DNA from: Medicago truncatula
Taxonomy: Eukaryota; Streptophyta; Magnoliopsida; Fabales; Fabaceae
DNA length: 64,000 bases
Reading direction: 5' to 3'
Assembly (NCBI RefSeq): GCF_003473485.1
Contig: NC_053044.1
Span: 24,301,591-24,365,590, forward strand
Below the pieces are notes generated by a model. That model saw only the letters and a program-made list of their open reading frames with translations. It was not told where the DNA came from and ran no database searches. Positions 45,401-56,991 of the stretch are shown piece by piece. The position numbers and the translations under genes were made by a program. Numbering within the stretch: the first letter of the stretch is position 1; each line of letters opens with the position of its first letter.

Positions 45401-47595
45401 AACAGATTACTCTGGGTGGAAACTTGGGAAAACAACTGTAGACAGTGTGAAATTTTAGATAAAAGGAGAACGGAAAATAATAAGAACTTTGAATACTATT
45501 GTTAATAACTTGATACAGACTTGATACAAAAGACTGAAACTAATCCCTATTTATCAGGATATATAGACTCGACCCTAAATACCAGGTGACAGATAGAAGT
45601 AGGTGTCTCAGACACACAAGACCTTTCCTAAACACATACTTCAAAGACCAGAATAAAACACTGATTTGCCAAAATTTACACCATGGTGCAAGCTAAAACT
45701 CAAGATGTTGAAATCTTACGAGAGTTGAGGTATGATTCTTGCCGAAGATAGACTAAATAAGACTAATAATTCAGTATTTGGGATATGAAAACCAGACAGA
45801 CCCTAAAAAATATCATGGGGATAATGTCAAACCTGGAGCCCATTCCATATAATCCACCCTATGTTCTGGATGGCGATGCATACCCAATAACTCAAACCTG
45901 GACGGACATAATAAAGCAGAGTCAAATGCAACTCAAAAGGAACCTCGCAACTTTACAAGCACAGCTTTGTCAAATACCATAACTTCATAATGTCGATAAT
46001 TTCATAAACATACAGGAAACAAATAAACACATCATAATTTTTGTTTTCCAATTAGGTTGATTGAATAGGTAAGAGTTAAAATATTCAAAGACATCCGATA
46101 GAAAGAATGCAGCTTGTAGAGGATGACCAAAATACACAGCAATGCACTGAAGTATAAACTTAAATTTTAAATTAATGCCACATATTAGAACTAACCCCGA
46201 AGCCATCTCCTTGAAGTTCATGTGCCGTTTCAAAATTTCATCTTTCAGGTCCTTCAACGCTTTATATCTACAAAACAAATGAAAATTAACATTTTAAAAA
46301 TTCTCTGCATCAAACTTCCAACACTCCAAGAAAGAACAACAAAAAAGTACCTATCATAGCTATGTAACTCACTATCACAACAAAAATTGAAAACATACAA
46401 GTTTTCCTACACCTTTTTATTCAGTGATAGTTATACCAACTTCAGTGCTCATTACATTGAACCCCTTATTATATGAAAGTTACTGAGTAAATAGTCACAT
46501 TAATCCTTAAATGATACAAGGTCATCCATTTGGTCTCTGAATATTGGAAATTGCATCCATGGTCCTTGAATATGTGTATGTTTTAGGACCTTTAAATGTG
46601 AATTATGTATCCTCCTATTGGAGGTGTTCTAAGTCGAGGCCAACAGGGCAACGAGGTAGGATTAGTCCTCAATATGACAGTCACATTAGTCACATTAGTC
46701 CTCAATATTTATCGCATGATGATTAATTTGACCCAAGAAATGCACATTAACAGACCTTAAGCCTAATTGTCATCATTCAGGTATCAATAAGATCATTGCT
46801 ATATGACTAATTGTACTACATACTCAGAAAATTACACTTTTTTTGCACTATTCATACATCCCAAAGGCCTTCTTTTTTAATTTTGATTAAGAAAATTACA
46901 CTTAACTCCCTCTTGTGTCCTAAACATGGAGCGGAGGAGTTTTTGCCGCTCATCGTGATTTTTACATTCAAATTTATTGTTCGACTCACTCTTACATGAG
47001 TTACACGAACATGTCCAAATATAAATCATTTTACATTAAATCACTTTCAACTAAAATCAATTTTACAAATTCAATAAAAAATCAAATTTTGTCACAGTAG
47101 AACCAAACACACACTCAGAGTATAACTTCATCGTGATTCGTGAAGATAAAGGAAGGGTAATTACAGTTCCAACTTCTACTAAAGACTCAAACTTTCTAAG
47201 AAAACCACAAAAACAAAACAAACCCAGAAAATCAAAACACAAATTCAACGAAATTTTTCCATTTGAATTCAATCCACACACCTTTCACGAAGAAACTGCG
47301 CAAACAGTTTATGAGAAACACCACGTTTCACAAGAAACCCAACAGGGTCATAACCCTTTTCTGCCTCAAAATCAGTCTCATTAGCATTGTTATTCAACTC
47401 TTTCTTCTTCTTATATTGCTTTTGTTGTTGTTGTGGATTTTGTTGTGAAGAAGAACATGCGGTTTTTACAACGGTTTTTCTACGAGAAAAGGTAACGGTT
47501 TGAGGGAATTGAGAAAATGAAGAAGTGGGTGTGGTTTGAATTTGATGGAAGAAGATAATATTAAGAGGAATTGAAAGTGTTGTTGTTGTTGACAT
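36491..47595 (-). CDS. Plastid 1,4-alpha-glucan branching enzyme-like protein, BE1/SBE3 type (905 aa, 21 exons)
   Basis: Related to the Arabidopsis At3g20440 product, a GH13-fold protein needed for embryo development. Exons (minus): 47595-47282, 46267-46196, 45897-45833, 45343-44684, 44216-44044, 43951-43862, 43298-43223, 42229-42122, 41346-41256, 41045-40944, 40651-40549, 39826-39689, 39570-39499, 39419-39315, 39056-38979, 38894-38784, 38488-38408, 38024-37920, 37762-37677, 37558-37504, 36523-36491. Every phase closes (2718 nt). The Ser/Thr-rich N-terminus suits a transit peptide, followed by a Gln/Lys-rich linker. A CBM48-like module ([13 protein letters not shown]) precedes the barrel. GH13 region II reads [11 protein letters not shown], with His563 in place of the nucleophile Asp. 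Region III AED keeps Glu617. Region IV reads ENHNQ, with Asn687 for Asp. The C-terminus is [10 protein letters not shown]. Confidence 0.93.
36797..37062. mobile_element. Stowaway-like MITE in the last intron of the branching-enzyme-like gene
   Basis: It starts CTCTCTGCTCCTATATACATG after TA (36795-36796) and ends AAAAGGAACGAAGGGAG before TA (37063-37064). Ends are imperfectly inverted, size 266 bp, no ORF. Confidence 0.65.
38136..38322. mobile_element. Small MITE-like repeat in intron 17 of the branching-enzyme-like gene
   Basis: It starts ggcatgtttgaattagc and ends with the inverse-like gctatttatccaaatagagcc. The interior has two imperfectly inverted arms (ataagctctcc ... ggaaataacttataag). 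No target duplication was settled, so the superfamily is open (hAT-like ends are possible). Confidence 0.5.
42345..43010 (-). repeat. Repeat-like stretch in intron 7 of the branching-enzyme-like gene
   Basis: It holds a GTGTC/GACAC string (42355-42400) and, at 42640-43000, a moderately GC-richer segment that is open for about 96 codons on the minus strand without an ATG. The content resembles nothing I can name; an LTR fragment is possible. Confidence 0.3.
46460..46800. repeat. MULE/MITE-like repeat fragment in intron 1 of the branching-enzyme-like gene
   Basis: Phrases such as ttggtctctgaatattgg, catggtccttgaatatg and gtcacattagtcctcaat (repeated) are typical of legume noncoding transposon ends. 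No paired termini were found. Confidence 0.35.
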
Positions 47596-47717
47596 TGTTG
47601 TAACGTTGTTTGAGAATGGATAAGAAATGAAAAACACTGACACAGTAGCAAAGAACAGTGTGCTACTGAGAGTTGTTTTTGTTGTGCTGGGTTCAAGAGA
47701 GGTTTTTGAGTCAAAGG

Positions 47718-47727
47718 AATATATAAG
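47718..47727 (-). promoter_or_regulatory. TATA box of the branching-enzyme-like gene
   Basis: Minus-strand CTTATATATT lies about 123-132 bp before the ATG at 47595, leaving a roughly 95-nt leader. Confidence 0.5.
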
Positions 47728-49348
47728 ACAGAATCTGTAAAATCTAGGACTTGTTTGGTTACATTTTTCTTTTACTTTTTGGCTTTTTCATTTTACTTTT
47801 AATTTTAGATTATAACTCGGTTTGATCCATCACAATTTTTGTACGAGTCGGTTCTAACAAAAATAAAAGTAGTCATTGACATTTTCATATCATACACAAC
47901 ATTTTCATATCATACACAAATTAGTCGATGACTCGGTATAATAGAGGAACTAATTTGTCTCTGGTATAAAAATGTCAAATACTACTTTATGTTTTAATTT
48001 TATCAGAAACTAAATTGGTCAAACGAAAAATGTCAAATACTACTTTTAATTTTAATTGTTGATCCTTAACTCAACGATTGTTGTTTTAGGGAAATAGATT
48101 GTCTCCTGTGAGAATTTCTGAAGTTTTCTCGAGGGTTAAGTCTAAGTCATTAAACATCTTCTGTCTCTCGATTTTAACATTTAATTTCTCAAATGCAGTT
48201 TTCTGCATTTATTTTTCAATGGGTAGGATTTAACTGGATCCTCCGGTCACTGGAGAGGATCCGGTCCCTTGTTTTGGTTAAGTTATAAATTAGGGGGGTT
48301 TACATAGGATTCGTTTGCAGCTGAAGGTAAATGAATTAAAAAAGATGATCGTTAAAATGGTTGTGATTGTTTGAATCTCTTTTTTGCCACTATTTGGTGA
48401 TAGATACAATAGTTGTGTCAATGCTCACGACAATTTAACAAAGTACCCCAAACCCAATTTACTGTGTTAAAGATCCGTTTATTTTACACAACAGGTTGAT
48501 CACTTAGGTGAACTAATGTCATCAAAAGCATTAACGAACGCTAGCTTCTTTATCACACATGGATAATTTGATATTTCCAAAATAATCGTCTAGTAATTCT
48601 CACACATGGAGAAATTAAATGTTAAATTATCTAAATTCAATTATAAAACTTGCAAGATTCTCTCGTTATTCGATTTGAGACTTGACACCAGGAGGAAGAA
48701 GAAACGGAGGAAAACCTAGGGCTAGTGTTGAATTATCTCTTAGATTCAATTCAGTATTGGTCATATAAAGAACAATCATGCGCCCCGTTCTGCATCACTT
48801 CTTGGCTACAATTACGTCTTCTCCATTTCATCTCTATTAGGCAATTTTTCTCAATTTATTTTTCTTTTTGTTTCCTTGTTTTGATTCTCTTTTGCCTTCC
48901 TCTGAGTCTATATTAGTGAAGGTAAAATCGGACCAAGTATGTTGGTTAGGTGATTGTATCGTGAACCAGGCCTATGTTTGATCTATTTAAGCTCGAAAAC
49001 AAAAATGTCCAAGTCCACTTGTAATTTGTAACCCTGAAATTGTTAAACAGAATAAGTAATATTTATTTCCAGAAATATGTAATTAAGAGTTTAACATTCC
49101 CGTGTGTTTCAAGTTCTGAAAATTTGTTTCAAGAAATTTTTGTCCCCAGAAAGGTTAATTATACATGATTTCGACAATTGTTATTCCCATGCTAATAAGG
49201 TGAGAATCTAATATTACTGCAAGAATAAAATTCAACTTAAATTCAACTTCCTACAATTTGCATTTTTATTTTAAATAAATTTTAAAAACACTGTTAAGGA
49301 GGCCATCAGAAATCCTTCAAATATCAAGAGTATAAATGAGACCCTTTT
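47728..49348. other. Intergenic gap between the branching-enzyme-like gene and the SINE
   Basis: About 47850-48060 has repeat-like phrases in direct copies (ttttcatatcatacacaa twice; aaatgtcaaatactact twice), probably transposon remains. The rest shows no gene, RNA or paired ends. Confidence 0.35.
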
Positions 49349-49364
49349 GGTGTTACCTCTATTT

Positions 49365-49495
49365 ATTTTGTCATGTAGCCTAGTGACTAGAATTCACCTT
49401 TTTTAAAGTGAATAAGTAGGGTTTCCGGTGCTCGAACCCCGGCCCCTGCATATAACAATGCACGTCCCTACCAACTAAGCTATGCTTACGGGAAC
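49365..49495 (-). mobile_element. tRNA-derived SINE, minus strand, with 16-bp target duplication
   Basis: The minus strand begins cccgtaagcatagcttagtt, with an A-box (tagcttagttgg) and a B-box-like gggttcgagcacc, and ends ggctacatgacaaaat. A perfect 16-bp repeat, ggtgttacctctattt, flanks it (49349-49364, 49496-49511). It belongs to the Au-like SINE family of legumes by its 'cttattcac..gtgaattctag' 3' part. Confidence 0.9.
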
Positions 49496-49511
49496 GGTGT
49501 TACCTCTATTT

Positions 49512-50021
49512 TAAGCTACAATTAGAATTATTTGATTTCTTTCTGCACGTAACATCTGAATTATGATTTATAAATAGCATCCAGTTAGGTGGCAAAAAAT
49601 TAAAAATCAGTTACTTTAAGACCAGATTATTAAGAATAATCACGGCACAAATTGCCCTGCAAATAGTCATTAAAGATAAATAATATTCAAACACTAGGTA
49701 CAATTGTTAAGTTTCTTTTTGCAGATGGTCACTGTATAATGATGGAGCATGCTGCAACTATATACTATAGTATATTTGCTTCCCTCTCCCTCTTTCCAAG
49801 TACCATGAACAAGCATTCTGTAAGAAAAGAAAATAAGAAATTGAAAGATTTTCTATGTAGTTTGTTCTTAGTACATGTATTAACTACGAAAGTGATTATT
49901 AATCAATTTTATTATATCAATTACAATGGAAATAAAAAACAATACCATTCAGAAGATTTGTGCCATGATATAATCATGTCTACTTTAGACAGAGGAAGAG
50001 AGAGATTGCAACTTTCTGCTA
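49512..50021. other. Spacer, 3' flank of the PLP homeostasis gene
   Basis: AT-rich; should include the 3' UTR of the minus-strand gene ending at 50022. No other feature. Confidence 0.35.
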
Positions 50022-53000
50022 TCATTGTTTTTTTGCATACTCTCTTGGTCCAAATATTGTTGACCCAACTCTCACATTAGTACTACCTGATTCGATCTGA
50101 AAAGGCAAGAATATTTGTTAACTAGTTATATTATATACTTACAAATGAATAAATAATACAACATCAAAATAAACTAGAAGTAGAAGAATATAAATCAAAC
50201 AGTATCATGACGTTCTGTCATGATTCATGAATCATATAAAGTTTCCATGGTCTTATATTTTTAGCCTACAGTTTTCCTTAATCATCTCCTATCTCTGAAC
50301 TATTAGATGAGAAATGATGTTTTGACAACAAAAATCAACAACACTTTGAATGGTTAATGCCGTTTGAACTTTGAATATATGGTTAGTTACGTTAAGTGGA
50401 TGGTTAATGAATATAACAAAGTGTCACAACTCATTAATCATCCACTGAACGTAATTAACCACAATTTTGAACTTCATTAACCATGATTGTCAAGTGATCA
50501 ATCAAATATACATGATATTCATTATAACCATCCAAGTTATTTTCAAATATACATGATATCTCTTAATCACAATTTGTGTTCAAATCTACACCTAAAAATT
50601 GCGGTCAATGGCATTCAAAATTTTGGTTAATTCAATAATTGTGTTATGTGGATGATAAATAAGATGTTAACTCTTGTTATATTCATTAACCATCTACTTA
50701 ACATAATTAACCATGTATTTGAATTGCATTAACCATCCAAATTGTTGTTATCCGATTGTGTTAAAATTGTTGTAGAAAATGCTACGAAGACCTGCAAAAC
50801 AAAAACAGTGAGATAGATCTGAGACGTGTTGAACGCACTGTCCTCAAGGATTTTCCGCGTGTAGAACGCTAACCCTTCCAAAATATAACAGACCCTTCTC
50901 GGCATGCCTAGGATTCAAAACTGACAAGAGATATTATGTGACAGGTAGTGTAACCCAGAAAGAATTGGAAGTGTGAAAGTGATATATTTTGTTTTGTACG
51001 TGAGTTGTGTTATCAGGTTTTTCTGTACTGTTTATGTGCTCCTCAAAACAATTATTATATAGGCTATTTTCAAAATTAACCATTGAGCACAATAAACGTG
51101 GGATATACACGTACTCAGTACTGCTGCTTTGAAAACCAATTCTTGGCATAAATATAGGGATAATTGAAAAGCTAGTTTGATGGACAAGTTTGTGAAAGAG
51201 TCAACAATTGCTAAAATCATGCCAAGTTATTCTTTAGAGAGACACCTGTATACGAAGACATGATTATGCTTTGATGACTCAAGAGAGATTAAAGGAATGG
51301 TTTGTTGGTATATATATAAAATCAGTCAAAGCAAAAACTTCAATAATAATAAAATTTCACAATTAATAATTATGATTTCCAACTAAAAATATTTTTCACT
51401 AAAATAGGGAATATTTATATTTGAAGAACTTTTGAAATATAAGCAATATTTACAACAATCCCCCACATATCATACCTCTTTTAAACTTTTGAAATATGTG
51501 GGGGATTGTTGTAAATATTGCTTATATTTCAAAAGTTCTTCAAATATAAATATTCCTTATTTTAGTGAAAAATATTTTTAGTTGAAAATCATAATTATTA
51601 ATTGTGAAATTTTATTATTACTAAAATTATTATTGAAGTTTTTGCTTTGACCGATTTTATATATATACTAACAAACCATTCTTATAATCTCTCTTGAGTC
51701 ATCAAAGCATAAGCATGTCTTCATATACATGTGTCTCTCTAAAGAATAACTTGGCATGATTTTAGCAATTGTTGACTCTTTCACAAACTTGTTCATCAAA
51801 CTAGCTTTTCAAATATCCCTATATTTATGCCAATAATTGGTTTTCAAAGCAGCAGTACTGAGTACGGGTATATCCCACATGTTCATTGTGCTCAACGATT
51901 AATTTTGAAAATAGCCTATATAATAATTGTTTTAAGGAGCACATAAACAGTATAATAGAAAAAACCTGATAACACAACTCACGTACAAAACAAAATATAT
52001 CACTTTCACACTTCAAATTCTTTCTGGGTTACACTACCTGTCACATAATATCTCTCGTCAGTTCTGAATCCTCGGCTTTCCAGGAAGGGTCTGTTATATC
52101 TTGGGAGGGTTAGTGTTCTACACGCGGAAAATCCTTGAGGACAGTGCAACACGTCTCAGATCTATCTCAAAGTTTTTGTTTTGCAGGTCTTCGTAGCATT
52201 TCTACAACAAAAATAACCCAGCTCCTATTAGACTATCTTCTACGTGCTTTGCTTTCCTTATTGACACTTCTAATGGGTCTCTTCGTGCATGCACAAACTA
52301 CATAAAACAAGCTATACCATCTTTTTTAGAATAAGCGCTACAGCTATTTTATCTCTAATAATTTGCTTTAAAATTTTATCATATGTGACCACCGATCTAT
52401 CATGACATAACTAAATCATATTCCTTAGAAAAGAGAACGTGTCAGTCTCATCATAACAATCTCTAACTATAAACTATTACTATCAGTGCGAACACCAAAA
52501 AATCCCACTCCAGTATTAGAAGTCAATTCATTGCCTTATGAGCTAAAAAGCATCCATAAGACCTTAATTATCAGATATTTCAAAATGCAATTACGTAATG
52601 CAACTATCAAGACAATTAAATAACTGCTGAATCACTTTAACACACTATTTCATACCGCTAACTCAAAATCGCCAGACATTCCCATTGACAGTTCACATTG
52701 CTCCTCGTCCATTTCAAGTGCCTTGCAAACTTCAGTCCTGCAATTTGATAGCGTCTACATTTTCACAAAAGAGAAAACCTTAGCAAATAGACATTACAGT
52801 TCAGCATTGAGGCGCATAAAGCTGTGCCACAAAACCAATGAAATGATTCTAAAAAATACAGATTAAATTCAAGTAAAATAAATATGATCTCAAGAAACAG
52901 GACATTTCAAAGAGTTCTCCACATGCTTTAGAATATAACTATTACCCAAAAGTTCTGCGGAGTTGAGGTATAGTCTGGCATTCCTATTGTCATTAAGCCA

Positions 53001-56000
53001 GAGAATTCTAAGTTTGGACAGCTCAATTTAACATGTTTTGCAAGATCAACACAATCGGAAGGATCAACACCAGATTTGGCTGCAACAATATTTAAAATAG
53101 TTAACAAGTTTATCTATTTAGACATGTAAGCAATAAAAGCACCGTATTCTGACAAACAATGCACTCAAAAGTACTTGAAAGTTGAAACAATGCCAATACA
53201 TAATAGAAAAGTAAAACAATATGGGCCAGATGCAGTCTTCCAATCTAATAGCTGTTGAACTATCATTGATTGAGCAACAAAACAATGTCATTATCTGCAA
53301 TGAATATCTAAAAGCTAAAAGCCACTACAATAACTTGGGAATAAGAGGGGAAGGTGTGAGTCCCAAGTAGGCAGCTCGGTTGATGAGCTGAGCAATGTTG
53401 AAGGGGTTTTAACCAAGAGGTCTGGATATCTAACCTTAGAAACTAACATAATCACTAATTCACTAATATTTGTCTATCAAAAAAAGAGAGGTGGATGTTT
53501 TAATAATATTCTAACTTATGGAATTACATCAGAAACATCAAACAGTTAATAAAAAATAATTTCCTGACACTAAATTAAGAAGGCTCGGAATGTGAAGACA
53601 AGTCCACAAAATTACAGTGATGCAGATACATACAAGTCACAACATACACAATAAGGGTTACAGATACGCAGAGTATGTGATAGGAACCTCAAATTAAGAG
53701 GAGAAGATATTGTATTATTGATAGGAAAAGATATTGCAGAGATAATCACCATGTAACCCAAGAGCTATTGCTCCTCAAAATAAGATAAATCTCTCTTTGC
53801 CCAACCTTTACAGTTCTAACAGAAAAGATGATGAAAAAACCCTCTCTTTTCACACTATGTGCACCCTTAGCCTCTGCCACGTCATAATCCTTTCTCTCCT
53901 TCCTATATTTTACTAACATCACTCCCCACATAATAGGCATGCGAGAATTAACTAACGGCCTATTTGCCCCCACATTCACATATGGGATCTTAATAGTATG
54001 CCTCAGCTTTGTGCCTGAGGACGTAGGAAAACCTCGTAAATAACCAAAAAATATAACAAGGATTTAGAGTAACTTAGTTTTAAGGTGAACATACATTCTT
54101 CTCCACTGGTATTTACTTGCACCAAAACCCTTAGACGATTTCTTCCCAGGTTTGAAACCATACGGTCAAGGTTATTTGCCACCTGCCAGTTACAGAAGTA
54201 CAAGAATAATTTAAAGGTTTGTCAAATGATATGGCAAGTGGTATTAGTAAGAAAATTAGCTTATCGAAATCACAATTTAGAACTCTAATTAGTTATCTAA
54301 AAGGAATGTGCCTTATCAACAGAAAATACTAAATCCTAAATGATAATTGAGCACAACCTGAAGGTCATTTTATCTAGGTTTCTTCAAATTATAGCATAAA
54401 ATACAAAGAAAACAACAACTTCATATCTCTAAGAGATACTGGTAATATTGGTTATAAATGTCTACCTTTTGATTGTCCACGCCCTCAACCATGGCCAAAT
54501 TTGGAACTCCGCCTGCATAATAAAGCATGCAAGTTTAACGCTAACTTAATATAAGGATGATAAAGAAAAGAAGAACCAAACAACCTCATCCAAGATAACT
54601 CCTTTATAAATATGAAGGATGTTATCAATCATATAAAGTATAAACATCAGAAACAGTGGTCAAAACTCTTCCCAAAAACAAGTTTATTCCAGCCACTTAG
54701 AACCTGTCTAGATAATCAGCTTAGTTACGCATTTATTCTAAGTTATTTTAGGAATCAAAATCAAGCACTATATGATACTCTATGAAGTTTAATGAAAGCA
54801 GTTGAAATCAGCTTTTGGGCATGTCATTGTTTTTATAGGTGTATACAAAAACAAAAACACTAATGAGTGTTTATGTCAAAACTAAACTCAAAGTATTCTA
54901 AGGCCACATTTTTATTGAACATCCTAGTGAAACTACATAAAAAGCATTCATTCTACATTAATCTAATAATTAAAAAGAAACATATTTAGAAACAAATCAC
55001 AAGTAAATGAAAATATAAATAAATAAAAACATACTCAGAAGTGTTTTGGCTTTATTGCTCTGCAAATGCCCAATGAAGTGCCACTGAATATCTTGTGGAA
55101 GCTGCAGACAAATCCCCAAAACCAAATTAATAGAAGTATAGAACTTTACAGCCAGATAGAACAAAAATAACACAGTACTGTTTAACTAGACATATAAATA
55201 CAGAATAAAAAAGAACAAAAAACAATTAGAATCGAATGAATCCCCAAATATGTCCCTGAAATTATATTTGCTAGCGAATTCATCCCTAAAATTAAGAAAT
55301 TGTCAAAACCGTCTCTGAAATTGTAAATTGTTAGTCATTTTAGTTCCATCATCACTTCCATTAGTGACATACGCACACCGAACATGACACTGACATGTTG
55401 GCATAGGTAATAATTTGAAAAATGACAAAATGGAATGTAATGACATGAGTTGGTGTTGTGTCGGACACTGACACGTGTGTCAAACACAAACCAAGCACGC
55501 CTTCGATCAGAAATGTTGGTGCTAGGTTTGAACCTAGACCTCATGCATACAAGTTTTTCATGTTTCTTAGCTCAACAATGGAACTACCTACTTAAAAATT
55601 AATTGTAAACGTCAAATCAGTCCTCATATCTTACTTATTTACCACTCAAAATATTGCTAAAAGACTAAATAAAAGATAATATACAATTTTAGAGACGTTT
55701 ATCACAATTTCATAATTACAAAAATTAACATGAGATAATAATTTGAGAAAATGACATAATTCAGTGTAATCAAAGATGTCGTTGTCGGACACCAACGTGT
55801 GTCTGACACCGAACACACCTAATCCGAGGAATGTCTGTGTTTCATAACTACAGTTTAATGGAGAAATTTAACTTGATTAAAATTTGAAATGCAATATGAA
55901 TAGAAAAAAAGAAGTTTGAGTACCTGAGGAGCTTTCTCAACGATTTCTTGGACGTAGTTTTCCCCAAAGACTCTATGACCTGCGTCATAGAGTTGGCGAA

Positions 56001-56148
56001 TCATGGAAATGGGTTTGGTTTTGGAAACTGCAACAACCCGAACTCGATCGGGTTTGGTTCCGGATCTTTCCGCTGCTTGTTGGACACGGAGCATTACTGA
56101 TCGGAAAGCTAAAACGGCAGCAGCTTCCGCCATCACTGGAGATGTCAT
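50022..56148 (-). CDS. Pyridoxal phosphate homeostasis protein (YggS/PROSC family, 244 aa, 7 exons)
   Basis: This single-domain PLP-binding protein keeps free pyridoxal phosphate in balance and delivers it to B6 enzymes; no catalysis is established for the family. Exons (minus): 56148-55924, 55101-55035, 54512-54466, 54182-54095, 53079-52946, 52754-52656, 50096-50022; all phases close (735 nt). The family motifs are in order: [10 protein letters not shown] with the PLP-binding Lys43, [50 protein letters not shown] and, after the last intron, [13 protein letters not shown]. The N-terminus has Ala-rich [15 protein letters not shown]. The last intron (50097-52655, 2.56 kb) is swollen by a foldback MITE and a palindromic double LTR, which separates the strongly conserved phosphate-binding C-terminal motif from the rest. 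Confidence 0.93.
50337..50749. mobile_element. Foldback/MITE-like element in the last intron of the PLP homeostasis gene
   Basis: Ends of about 80 bp are inverted: aacaacactttgaatggtt at the left and its inverse-like aaccatccaaattgttgtt at the right. A further inverted pair inside (ggttagttacgttaagtgg / ccactgaacgtaattaacc) would form a hairpin. A 3-bp ATC flanks both sides. No ORF. Confidence 0.6.
50768..52209. mobile_element. Palindromic insertion of two inverted LTRs, flanked by 5-bp target duplication
   Basis: The left arm (50768-51457, 690 bp) and right arm (51507-52209, 703 bp) are reverse complements with scattered substitutions and a roughly 12-bp indel. Each arm is an LTR with 7-bp ends TGTTGTA/TACAACA, running U3 (centre) to U5 (outside). 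Between them, 49 bp hold the polypurine tract gtgggggat directly before the right LTR, and its exact inverse directly after the left LTR. The whole unit is flanked by aaaat (50763-50767, 52210-52214). No coding sequence is present. The LTR type (short, PPT gtggggga) suits Copia. Confidence 0.88.
53345..53485 (+). repeat. Probable SINE in intron 4 of the PLP homeostasis gene
   Basis: It begins near tgtgagtcccaagtaggcag, has an A-box-like cagctcggttgatgag, and ends tttgtctatcaaaaaaaga, like the tail of the SINE at 35712. The B-box is decayed and target duplications were not resolved. Confidence 0.45.
55230..55830. repeat. Repeat debris in intron 1 of the PLP homeostasis gene
   Basis: Contains MULE-like phrases (catccctaaaattaag, ccgtctctgaaattg), two GTGTC/GACAC-rich strings (about 55445 and 55785), and a tRNA-like B-box on the minus strand (ggttcaaacctag, about 55525). 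None has complete ends. Confidence 0.4.
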
Positions 56149-56799
56149 TGGTGGTGTGTTTGTGTGTTGAGGTGGTTAAACAAGCAACACAAAATAAAAT
56201 GGAGAAGATGAAAAAAGACAAATTAATGAAAATTAAATAGCCATAGTTATAAACTTTTTTTTAAAATAGATTTTTATATCTTTTTGCTATAATTTTTTTT
56301 AAATAAAGTATTTTTTAAAGAAAACTTCAAATAATTTTTTTTTTTAAGGATGTAAATATTCGTGTAAAAATATTATCTTAAATGTCATTTTAAATATTTC
56401 ATCATTTTATTATAATTTTTTTGGATAATGAAATTTTAAAAGATCTTTGAGAAAAAAAAACTATTTTAAATAGCTTTTCATAAAATTTATTTTTTAAAGA
56501 CGTTTTTTTTTAAATAATATGATTTAAAATCACTGACAATGAATATTTAATTTAATGAATATCAAATTCTCGTTTTATAACTTATAATAAATGAGTTTGA
56601 CATAATTTTTACTAATTTTAATTCAATTTCCAATAAAAACATTTTTTGAAATACAAAGAAAAATACATTTTTTTTAAACCTAAAATAAACGGGGCTCAAA
56701 ATCACCTCAAAAATATCATTTTATGGATTTGACCCCTATTTTAAAATCTAACAATTATAATACCTCTATTTTTTTAAACTAAAAATTGTTGATGTGATA
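56149..56799. other. AT-rich upstream region of the PLP homeostasis gene
   Basis: Very AT-rich with long T and A runs. The promoter of the minus-strand gene should lie here, but no clear TATA box with good spacing stands out. Confidence 0.35.
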
Positions 56800-56943
56800 C
56801 TCCCTCTAGTCATATTTATATGCAAAAAATAACTTTTTAGATTCATTAAATAACTAATGTATCTAATTTATATATAGACCCGGTACATTAATTATTCAAT
56901 GTGTAACGCCCTAGTTGTTTATTTAATTATTTTATTATGTGGA

Positions 56944-56991
<48 letters not shown>

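Noticed and set aside
50768..52209. Single large TIR DNA transposon or miRNA foldback as the explanation of the palindrome
   Set aside because: Polypurine tracts abut the inner LTR ends, each arm has its own TGTTG/CAACA ends, and the 5-bp target duplication is typical of LTR elements.
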